The position numbers were made by a program, and so were the translations under genes. DNA of 64,000 nt from Dichetophora obliterata (Eukaryota > Arthropoda > Insecta > Diptera > Sciomyzidae): NCBI GenBank assembly GCA_963920525.1, contig OY986439.1, positions 49,913,482-49,977,481 on the forward strand, read 5' to 3'. Below the pieces are notes generated by a model. It saw nothing but the letters and a program-made list of their open reading frames with translations. It searched no databases and was not told the DNA's origin. Shown in pieces: positions 1 through 11,000 of the stretch. The stretch's first letter is position 1. Every line of letters starts with the position of its first letter.

Positions 1-2990
1 AATGGTAATGGTAATGGTAATGGTAATGGTAATAGTAATGGTAATGATGATGGTTATGGTAATGGTAATGGTAATGGTAATGATAATGGTAATCGTGATC
101 ATAATGGAAATGGTAATGGTAACGGTAATGTTACTGGTAATGGTAATGATAATGGTAATGGTAATGGTAATGGTAATGGTAATGGTAATGGTAATGGTAA
201 TGGTAATGGTAATGGTAATGGTAATGGTAATGGTAATGGTAATGGTAATGGTAATGGTAATGGTAATGGTAATGGTAATGTAAATGTAAATGGTAATTGT
301 AATAGTAATAGTAATAGTAATAGTAATAGTAATAGTAATAGTAATAGTAATAGTAATAGTAATAGTAATAGTAATAGTAATAGTAATAGTAATAGTAATA
401 GTAATAGTAATAGTAATAGTAATAGTAATAGTAATAGTAATAGTAATAGTAATAGTAATAGTAATAGTAATAGTAATAGTAATAGTAATAGTAATAGTAA
501 TAGTAATAGTAATAGTAATAGTAATAGTAATAGTAATAGTAATAGTAATAGTAATAGTAATAGTAATAGTAATAGTAATAGTAATAGTAATAGTAATAGT
601 AATAGTAATAGTAATAGTAATAGTAATAGTAATAGTAATAGTAATAGTAATAGTAATAGTAATAGTAATAGTAATAGTAATAGTAATAGTAATAGTAATA
701 GTAATAGTAATAGTAATAGTAATAGTAATAGTAATAGTAATAGTAATAGTAATAGTAATAGTAATAGTAATAGTAATAGTAATAGTAATAGTAATAGTAA
801 TAGTAATAGTAATAGTAATAGTAATAGTAATAGTAATAGTAATAGTAATAGTAATAGTAATAGTAATAGTAATAGTAATAGTAATAGTAATAGTAATAGT
901 AATAGTAATAGTAATAGTAATAGTAATAGTAATAGTAATAGTAATAGTAATAGTAATAGTAATAGTAATAGTAATAGTAATAGTAATAGTAATAGTAATA
1001 GTAATAGTAATAGTAATAGTAATAGTAATAGTAATAGTAATAGTAATAGTAATAGTAATAGTAATAGTAATAGTAATAGTAATAGTAATAGTAATAGTAA
1101 TAGTAATAGTAATAGTAATAGTAATAGTAATAGTAATAGTAATAGTAATAGTAATAGTAATAGTAATAGTAATAGTAATAGTAATAGTAATAGTAATAGT
1201 AATAGTAATAGTAATAGTAATAGTAATAGTAATAGTAATAGTAATAGTAATAGTAATAGTAATAGTAATAGTAATAGTAATAGTAATAGTAATAGTAATA
1301 GTAATAGTAATAGTAATAGTAATAGTAATAGTAATAGTAATAGTAATAGTAATAGTAATATTAATAGTAATAGTAATAGTAATAGTAATAGTAATAGTAA
1401 TAGTAATAGTAATAGTAATAGTAATAGTAATAGTAATAGTAATAGTAATAGTAATAGTAATAGTAATAGTAATAGTAATAGTAATAGTAATAGTAATAGT
1501 AATAGTAATGGTAATGGTAATAGTAATGGTAATGGTAATGGTAATGTTAATGTTAATGGTAATGGTAATGCTAATGGTAATGGTAATGGTAATAATAATG
1601 GCTATGGTAATAGTAATAGTAATGGTAATGGTAATGTTAAAGGTAATGGTAATGTTAATAGTAAAGGTAATGTTAAGGGTAATGGTAATGCAATTAATGT
1701 TTATATTAATGGTAGTGGCAATGGTAATGTTAAGGGTAATGGTAATGCAATTAATGTTAATATTAATGGTAGTGGCAATGGTAATGTTAATTGTAATGGT
1801 AATGCAATTAATGTTAATATTAATGGTAGTGGCAATGGTAATGTTAAGGGTAATGGTAATGCAATTAATGTTAATATTAATGGTAGTGGCAATGGTAATG
1901 TTAAGGGTAATGGTAATGTTAATGGTACTGCTAATGGTAACGCAAATGGTAAGGCTAATGCTAATGGTATTGGTAATGGTAATGGTAATGGGAATGGGAA
2001 TGGTAATGGTAGTGTTAGTGTTAATGTTAAGGTTAATGTAAATGGTAATTTTAATGTTAAGGGTTATGTTAAGGGTAATGGTAATGGTAATGTTAATGTT
2101 AATGTTAATGTTAATGTTAATGTTAATGTTAATGTTAATGTTAATGTTAATGTTAATGTTAATGTTAATGTTAATGTTAATGTTAATATTAATGTTAATG
2201 TTAATGTTAATGTTAATGTTAATGTTAATGTTAATGTTAATGTTAATGTTAATGTTAATGTTAATGTTAATGTTAATGTTAATGTTAATGTTAATGTTAA
2301 TGTTAATGTTAATGGTATTGGTATTGGTATTGGTAATGGTAATGGTAATAGTAATGGCAATGGTAGTGGTAATGGTAATGTTAAGGGTAATGGTAATGCT
2401 TATGGTAATGCTAATGCTAATGGTTATGTTAATGGTAATAGTAATGGTAATGGTAATTTTAAATTTTACGTTAATGTTAATGGTAATGGTAATGTTATTG
2501 GTATACGTAATGGTAATGGTAATGGTAATGGTAATGGTAATGGTAATGGTAATGGTAATGGTAATGGTAATGATAATGGTAATGGTAATGATAATGGTAA
2601 TGGTATTGGTATTGGTATTGGTATTGGTATTGGTATTGGTATTGGTATTGGTATTGGTATTGGTATTGGTATTGGTATTGGTATTGGTATTGGTATTGGT
2701 ATTGGTATTGGTATTGGTATTGGTATTGGTATTGGTATTGGTATTGGTATTGGTATTGGTATTGGTATTGGTATTGGTATTGGTATTGGTATTGGTATTG
2801 GTATTGGTATTGGTATTGGTATTGGTATTGGTATTGGTATTGGTATTGGTATTGGTATTGGTATTGGTATTGGTATTGGTATTGGTATTGGTATTGGTAT
2901 TGGTATTGATATTGGTATTGGTATTGGTAATTGTAATTGTAATTTTAATGGTAATTTTAATGGTTAGGGTAATGTAATGGTAATGGAAAT
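1..2990. repeat. Hexanucleotide repeat arrays (AATGGT, AATAGT, AATGTT, ATTGGT)
   Basis: This is a continuous 3-kb run of six-base units that stay in one register and differ by one base. The blocks are AATGGT (1-289), AATAGT (about 300-1510), a mixed zone (1510-2090), AATGTT (about 2090-2310), AATGGT (about 2515-2600) and ATTGGT (about 2603-2925). The AATAGT block is almost perfect, with one visible substitution near 1361. Because the unit length is a multiple of three, it gives long open frames of two alternating residues, which are not genes. Each block looks like local expansion of a point-mutated unit by slippage. True length in the genome may differ from the assembly. Confidence 0.98.
1678..1905. 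repeat. 57-bp higher-order repeat inside the hexamer field
   Basis: Four copies of a 57-bp unit lie in tandem, marked by CAATTAATG at 1691, 1748, 1805 and 1862. Each unit is made of degenerate hexamers (TTAATATTAATGGTAGTGGC and similar). It is a second level of repeat built from mutated hexamers, most likely by unequal exchange. Confidence 0.9.
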
Positions 2991-4605
2991 GGCAGATTTA
3001 AATCTATACTATTATATAAAATTGATGTAACAATTTAATGTTACCACTTTATTCCAAAAGATCTGGGCCGATTTTTATGAAAAATGTTTTAAAATATCAT
3101 ATTTTTGCTACAATTTCATTTAGGGGCTTTTTTCATTCGAAAATTTAATAAAAATTATACTTTATTAAAGTGTAAAGTATTTTAAGGAAATTAATCCAGC
3201 TGCCACGCATTGCTTATTCGTTGTCTTTTGACGCTTTAAAGTTGCGAGAGTTTCAATAAACTCCATGTTGCTCTCTATTCTTCTCCTTCGCTTCGTTACA
3301 AGCAGAGCGCAACAAAAAAAAAACGAATGAGTTTCGAGCAAGGCGAAAAGTGAAATACATATAAATGCAGAGCGACGCTTTAAAACAAAAGAAATGAAGA
3401 AATTCTTTTATTTTTTTACATGTATTGTCTTAAGGAGATTGATAATATAACCTCCGTGGCGAGGCCGCTGACAACAGTGTCGTGTTAGTTTTTATATGCA
3501 TACTTTTTTGTGTATTAATTCATTGCTATTCTATACCCCACGCGTACTTTTGTACGTTTGTAAAGGTAATAAGGAGGAGTGGTAGGTATGGAAAAGTGTA
3601 CATATTTTTTGTCAGCATAATCTCTTGAATCAATCTAGCCATATCCGTCTGTCCGTCTGTCTGTCTGTCTGTCCGTCTGTCGACACCATTACAGCCGCAA
3701 TTTAAAAGCTATCGTAGTGAAATTCAGTTTGTGTGCTTAAATTCAAAAAACAAAGATCAAGTTCGAGAATGAGTACAGATTGATGAAACGCTAAAATCTC
3801 TTCAAATGCCACAAAATTTAATGAAGTGATTTTTATTCTATCACATAAGCTTTTGAATGATATATTCATTATATATTTGAAAATTGTTTAAATCGGATAC
3901 AAACTACGCATACCTTCCATACAAAGTGACTGTAACGAAATGGTAAAATCTCTGAAAATTTCTCAAAAATTTATGTTATGACTTGAAATTGTGCACATCA
4001 GCTATAGTAGCAAAGTTCTGGTAACAAAATGGTAAAATCGCTTTATATGTCACAAAAACGTAATATAATGAATTTAAATTTTGCACAAAAGCTTTCTTCT
4101 CAATTATTCACCATTTATTTCAAATTTGTCAAAATTGTATGAAAACCACGCCTACCTCCCGTACAAAGTATCTTTATAAAAATGGTTAAATCTCTAAAAA
4201 TTCTACAAAAATTAATTTAATAAAATAATATTATGCCCATAGGCTAAGAATATTAAAATTCACTTTGCGTTTGACGTTTGAAAAAATTGCATAAGAACTC
4301 GGCAAATCTCCCAAGCAAAGTGACATCATCAGAATAGCATATTTTCTAGAAATTCCACTAACATGTGTATAATAGCAGCATATTTTAACAATAATGTTAA
4401 ATAACTTAAACGTGGTCAATGGATATATTCTGACTTTTAAATGGAATTTCTGAAGTTCAATTGGTATTTTTAATGAATTTATTTATTTAAAAAAACTATC
4501 TTGTTTTACAGTTTTTATTCAGATGGGGATGGTTTCAATTTGATGAAGAACTATGTTGTTGTTCACCTTAAGTTCTTAAGATTATTTCTACGTTTTTCTA
4601 CTCAC
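2991..4605. other. Non-coding stretch with CTGTCTGTC tract and decayed repeats
   Basis: No coding region is seen. A CTGTCTGTCC-type tract lies at about 3648-3682. From about 3900 to 4400 there are imperfect echoes of one sequence (ACAAAGTGAC, ATGGTAAAATC, CTCAAAAATT variants), which suggests old tandem copies of an element. On the minus strand this stretch directly follows the splice donor at 4605 and is therefore probably intron of the gene at 4606-6143. Confidence 0.6.
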
Positions 4606-6143
4606 CGAACATTCGCCAATGTATGCCTTCGATTCTTCAGATATCGACTGTGGTACTTCTGCAGATCACCGATCGAACCCTGTTCGGCCTGCATTTTTGT
4701 TGGCAACGGTGTTAAGATGATAGACGACGAACCAAAACGGATGTTGTTGCTGTTGCAGCTACCGGTGTTGAGAGTATTACTGGCGCCGACAATTAGATTG
4801 CTGCTGCCACTGAGTGCACCAGCAACACTGCCTGTTGATGTGAGTGTCTCGCTGGAGTGGGTGTTAGCAGCAGTGACACTGCCAGAGCCACCGCCTCCGC
4901 TGCTGCTGCTGAGAACAGTGCGTGCCCAACCGGACTTGAGTTGTTTGCGAAACTTGTGTTTATTGCGTGGCGATGGTGATGATGAGTATTCTTCGGCAGG
5001 CAGACGTTGACTAGTTACTGCACCTGAGCTACTTGCCACACAGGAGCAGCTAGACGATGTGCCGGCTGCGCTTGCGTAGGTTGATGAAGCAGCTGACGAT
5101 TGTTGGAAACTTTCGCTACTGCTGCCGCTATAATTGCTGGTTGCAGCACTACCTGGTGACAATTGATCGAGTCGCTGTAGCTGCAGGCGTTGTTTTTGAT
5201 TGTGTTTTTGTTGCTGATGTTGATTGTTATGTTGCTGTTGCTCAGACTCTTCCTCTTCCTTGATGTGAGGTAACGGTGATGTTTGCTGTTGTGGCTGTGG
5301 TGGTTGTTGTTGTTGCTGCTGCTGCTGCTGCTGTTGGCATGCACACCGCGGTGGTGTAGATGTCGCAGACAAAGGTGTTTGCGTTGCTGCAGCGGCTTTT
5401 GTGGTATTGGTTGGAGAATTTGTTGTGAAGCTACTATTGTTCGCTGCTGTTGTTGTTGTTGTCAGCAGTGTGGCCAATGTTGCAGTACTTGTTGACAAAT
5501 AAAATGTTGCCGCTGTAGCTACCTGAAGTATGGCTACAGTTGGGGATACGCTTGTATCGCTTAAAGTCTCTGGCTCGGCACGGGTTGGCAAGGCGCCGCT
5601 TGCCAGTGTTGCTAAAGCGATGTCGGTAGCACTGTATTGTTTGCCCAAATCTTCGTCACCCAGAGTTTTCAGTGATATTGGAGTGGTCACTGATGTAGCA
5701 ATAGTCTCGGCAAGTGAGTGTTTCTTTTGTTGTAAGTTTAAACCTGGTTCTGCGTCTTCTTCTTCTTCTTCTTCTTCTTCTTTTTGATTGTTTGTGTCAG
5801 CACCCAACAAGTTGCTGCTGAGTCCTTGTTTGTTGTTGCTACTGTTGCTGCTACTGCGTTTAATATTGCTGTTACTGCCACGCACGTTCTCGCCACTCAG
5901 CTCTTCGTCTGTGGGCGTTGGCGAGTCAGGTGGACTTGTGGCGGGGGCTGCTGAGCCGCCCCCGCGACAAGGTATACAACAACGAAACACGTTGCTACCG
6001 CAAAACTTTTTTTTCACCTTCGACTTGTGTCGCTTAGGCTTTGATGTTGCTGATGCAAAGCTGCCACTAGTTCCGTTGGCGTAATTACTGCTGCCACGTC
6101 CACTTTCGCTGCAGCTAAATATGCTGTTGCTGGCACTGAAGCG
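4606..6143 (-). CDS. Internal coding exon of an unrecognised low-complexity protein
   Basis: A 1538-bp open stretch on the minus strand encodes about 512 residues and has no ATG near its 5' end. It is bounded by a good acceptor (TTTGCAG, AG at 6145-6144) and a strong donor (CG|GTGAGTAG, GT at 4605-4604), so I read it as an internal exon entering in phase 0 and leaving after two bases of a codon. Features in order: Ser/Gly-rich start; a basic then Cys-rich patch near residues 40-60 (KKKFCGSNVFRCCIPCRGG), which could be a palmitoylated membrane anchor; an eight-Glu run; Thr/Ala-rich tract; an 11-Gln run (DNA 5299-5335); Ser-rich tracts; and a basic end, YLKNRRHTLANVR, with a possible kinase or 14-3-3 site. 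The compact Cys and basic motifs argue for function. I do not recognise the family. Neighbouring exons are not identifiable in the window, and the plus-strand gene at 8072 may sit in one of its introns. Confidence 0.75.
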
Positions 6144-8071
6144 CTGCAAACAGTGTCAAAGATTAGAAAAGTAACGCTTAAACTCAAGTAAAATGTCTAA
6201 TAAAGCTTGAATAAGGTAATCTGGACTCTTAAGACTACGTTTCTAAACTAACCTACAAAGCGTAAGAGTCATTAGGAAACAAAAATATATAAAACAGAAA
6301 TGTGTATCTATGCATAAATCAAAGCAATTTTTAACTACAGAATCAGCGTCAACCTTTGTAGTAGATACGCTGCACCTGGTTGTAGCCAAATCATTGCATT
6401 CTGTGCTCTTCTGTGCGCCTTTGTCTACTCGTATGCGATATGTTAGTTTTGCCAAACGCATGATCTTATAACCTGGTAAGCCCTTGTGTAACCAAAGTCT
6501 TGGTAATGTGTGCTTGTGTGCGTTTGCGAATGTTTTTTCACTTTGTCACTAATTTGGAACATATTATGAGAAGTTAGACTTGAGTGATGTCACAGTTTTA
6601 ACCATCCGATATCTGCAAAGAGTAAGTTAAAGAAAAAAAGTAAAATTAATATTTTGTGGTTATTTAATGTTAAAAGAATAGGAGCAAGATAATAAAGTAC
6701 ACTTTTTTTAAGACTGGCAGATAGCTATGGTAATTGGATGGTAAGATAACACATTTTTGTTTGTGAATTTAAATTAAAAAGTGCATTAGTTAAAACTAAA
6801 GTGGGTGGAAACAGGTTTGAGGGCATTAAAGCAAGGTCAACATCAAAAAAATTTTAGTAAATTATAGGGGGAAAAGGGCTCAAAGACTTTTTTTTCAGCT
6901 CAAGATTTACTTCTTTTGAGTTGTTTAAGTGCATCCCACTATTTTGTACTCTGCAATTTTGTAGAGAAGAGAAGGTGTTTTGAAAAAGCTCTGCTACTTA
7001 AAAATTCGACTATCATAAGAACAACATCATTCATACCTTTAGTGAGATCAAGTCCGCTTTTTACAGCAGAATCATAAAAAATTAGACTTCACTCGGATGA
7101 AGTTCTGTAAATGCCGCCACAAAGACCAATTGCATGATATTACTTTCAAAGTTTAATGGCATTGAATGTGCTTTGATTCACTCCACAATAAAGGTTTCCA
7201 TCATATCTCACACTAAATTCTTCTGTAATTAGCTTTAAAATGTAGAATAGCTAAATGGAATACCCTTTATGATGTTCAACAGCGATTACAAACTTATTTT
7301 TTTAACATTTGAAAGATTATATTGATATAATCGTTAGGGCAATTCACATACTTTACATTTTGGATATTATTTAAAAATTAAAATTAGTAAATTTGGCTAC
7401 CCTTTAATTTTTTTACGGCACATTGTAACGCAGTGTAGGCACCATTAAGAATTTAGTTTTATAATAAATGGCGGATCTGACTTCACATTACATAAACATA
7501 CAAAATTATGTGGGTATTACACTTTTTCAAGCTCATCGAACACATCGCACCTAAAAATCTTAACCATTTTCAATTTAATAAGTTTGTGTCACAAATTCAG
7601 AATCATGATATAAGAATACAGGTATATGCACCAGATGAGAGCATAATTGTCAAAACGAAGAAAAACTTTTTCTTTATTTTCTTTTGTTTCCATTCGCCAC
7701 ACAGCCAAATTTGACAGACATGGCAGTATGGAAAGAGAGCACAGTCAGCGCTCCATATACCTCTATCCTTCTACCATGTTCAGAATCAAAAGTCAAAGAA
7801 TTTCTCTAACTGCTGAGAGACGAAATTTTTTTTAAATTCTTCCCGGGTATAACCAGGTATTTTCACAAACAAGTTTTATATTTGTTAGTTAAAAGTCAAC
7901 ATTTTTATTTCGAAACTTCTTGAATGTCAAAGTTTTTCTAATATTTTTCCAAATATTTTTTCAAATAAATAAAAAAAAACTCAAACTAGAAAAACAGTAA
8001 CAACAGAGAAAAATGCTGAACGTTTGTACACGGAAATCTGCAAACAAAACTATCTCACCTATTTGCATGCA
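6144..8071. other. Non-coding, probable intron and 5' flank of the next gene
   Basis: No convincing coding region. Short open frames occur, but they lack start context, splice partners and biased composition. On the minus strand this is the sequence upstream of the acceptor at 6144, so it is likely intronic. On the plus strand the last few hundred bases precede the ATG at 8072; I could not fix a promoter. Confidence 0.5.
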
Positions 8072-11000
8072 ATGAGATACTTCTCTCTATTTCTTGTTAT
8101 ATTAAACATTCTGGATGTGATAAAAATGGGATCCACAGCACCGCCTTTTCATATATGGGAGACGTCGTTTAAGAATGGTATACTTGAAATTAGCCTAGCC
8201 AAGGCAGTGGATACAAAAGTGGAGTCGGATGTCCATAAAAATATCTGGCAATCACTAGTAGGTAGAAGCGAAAGTCCACGATCAAACGAAGCTGTACAGC
8301 TGGCGTCAAAGCATGGTTCGGGAGCAACAACAGCAACGGTTACAACGGCTGCTAAGTCGAGTGTCGAAGAACAGACGCTTATTTCGGGTCTAGACAAGGG
8401 AGGCAAAAATGGAAACGATCAAATGTTAAGAGAAAAGCAAGATGCAATAACTCAAGTAGCTGACGAAGCTTACTTCAAGCGATCGGTAGCTGCAACAGCA
8501 AAGCGTAAGGAAAAGGAAAATAAAATTTACAAAGACATGAAGAACACGGAAAGTATAAAGTTCAGAGACACTAACAGAGAGACGAGAACAGCGGAAACTC
8601 AAGCCAGTACAGTGACGAAAAAAGCTGAGATCCTTAATTTGGCAAAAGGTGCAGAACCTTCCAAAGTTGCCAAAGCTGTAGAACCTTTTAAGACAGTCAA
8701 AATTTCAGAGCCTATTAAAGCTGCTAAAGTTGCAGAAGTACCAAATAAAACAATTACAGCTTCTGCACCTTCTAAAGTGGTAAAAGCTGCAGAGCCATTT
8801 AAAGAGGTCAAAGCCTTGGAATTATCAAAAGTGGTCATAACTCCTGCGCCCTTTCAACAACTCAAAGCTCCAGAACCCGTCACAGTGGCTACTTACACTT
8901 TAGCGCCCGTTACAGTAGCCACCAAAATCTCAGAGCCCGTCACAGCAGCCAACAAAATCTCAGAGCCCATCACAGTGACCACCAAAATCTTAGAGCCTGT
9001 CAAAGTGGCAACTAACATATCAGAGCCCACAACAGTGGCCATCAAAATATCAGAGCCTGTTACAGCGGCCACTTTAATTTTAGGGATGAGCCCAAATTCA
9101 CTAGCAGTTAGCAATCACACAAATGCTATCCAATTTCTCGACAAAGATGCACAAAGAATTGAAGATATCAAGAAAGTGGCCGCAATGATCAATGAATGGA
9201 AGGCAAAAGATGATTCAAGTCCTACAAATAACAGTATTAATGTGGACAATGAAAATTGCATGGAAATGCAAAAAATTAATGAAGATGAAGAAGATGAAAT
9301 ACAAAAAGAAACAGCAGAAGAAGAAAGTGCAGAAGAAGAAGAGTGTGACATGGATGAAAAAGCAGAATCTTCATCGATACAAGAAAATGACAACGAAAAC
9401 GAGGAAGTAAAAATTGACGAAGACCTGGACATAACTGATGATTCTGCTGAAGTAAAGAAATTCTTCGAAGGAGTAGATGAAGACGACGAGGAAGCAGGAG
9501 GCGGAGGGGAAGGAGGGGAACTTAATCTAATGGATGGAGAATCGTTAAAAGTTAAAAAATCCGACGATATGGATGATGAAGAAGAAAGTAAATCGCTAAA
9601 AGAAAAAGATATCGATGACAAGGAGCCGGAAGAACCTGGCGATGAGGAAGATAGCGACGACACAAAAGCTGACGAAAAACAGAACAAGCAAAACAATACA
9701 AAATTAAAAAAAGAAATACGATTTTTTGGCAGAAAAAAAGAGAAGAATAAGGTTAAATCCGAGGAGAACGAAGACACTGAAGATACAAGTGAGGGTGACG
9801 ATAATTTTTGTGATGATACGAAAGACCCATTACCAATTAAATACGCTGATCAAAAACAAGAGATTTTAACTAAGCTGAGCACATCACCAGCAAACGAGAC
9901 TGCCCAAATGATGCTGTTGAAAACCATTAATGCGGAAATTCTTCAACTGGAAGCGATCAGAAAAAAAACGCTAGATGGTATGAATGATGGAATCAAACCG
10001 GAAGTAACTGGAAACAGGAAATTGTGCGAGGAGCCACTCGAACAGGATCTGTTGTATGTCAATATTTATAAAGATAGCCAGCCGAAGTCTGGTGAGATAG
10101 CAGTTGCACCGACGCAACCACAAACACAGTGTGCCGCAGCACCACCGACAGCAGCACGTACACCAACAGTAGCAGCACCAGCACCAGCAGGTGTAGTGCT
10201 AGTAGCAGCGCCAGGTGCAGCAACGCCATGTGCACCTGTACCAGTAGTACCAACTGTGGCTGCACCTATTGCTTCTGTAGCAATACCGGCTGGAGCACCC
10301 TCACAAGTACTAACACCAGCTCCAGGACAAGCACCTGCCCCGGTACAAGCACCAGCACCTACAATAGCACCTACACCAGCACAAACACCAACACTTGCCC
10401 CTACACCTGCACCTACACCTACACCTGCACCTACACCTGCACCTACACCTGCACCTACACCTGCACCTACACCTGCACCTACACCTACACCTGCACCTGC
10501 ATCTGCACCAGCGCCTGCACTAGCACCTGCACCAGCACCTGCACCAGTACAAACGGCTCCAGCTACAGTACGTGCACCAGCCGCAGCACCATTACGAATG
10601 GCTACGGCCGCTCTGCCAACTCCAACATTTTCCGAGACATCATCAGCTTTTATCAGTCCGAAATCATTCAACTCCAAGGCTTTCTCTCCGAGAAATAACA
10701 TCGCTATATTTGATGGTATGTTAAAAGTCGACCAAACAAGTCCTAAAAGCAAGAGCAAGTGTAAAAATCAAAAATTTGCCGATCAAGAACTTGCAAAATC
10801 CACACAAAAGCTCACTGATGAAAAAAACAATTCCAATAAGTTATCAGGTGGAACAAAAGTTGGACAGCCAGAACGCAAGAGAATGCGTGAAGCAATTTAC
10901 GACAAATTACGTTCGGCGAAATCAAATAATCTTACAACACCACATTTTATAGGACCAAAGTGCTTGACTTTCTCAAAAAATGCAAACCCACCTACGAGTA

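Noticed and set aside
290..2041. 583-codon open frame of alternating Val/Ile
   Set aside because: Produced by a six-base repeat with no stop in this frame; no gene signals.
7840..7860. TATAA-like promoter box at 7848-7852 for the secreted-protein gene
   Set aside because: It is about 220 bases from the ATG with no recognisable initiator; in AT-rich DNA this is expected by chance.
9115..9777. Ser-rich 220-codon minus-strand frame
   Set aside because: Antisense of the Glu/Asp-rich zone of the same gene.
10066..10758. Gly/Ala-rich 230-codon frame on the minus strand
   Set aside because: Antisense shadow of the Pro/Ala tract in the secreted-protein gene.
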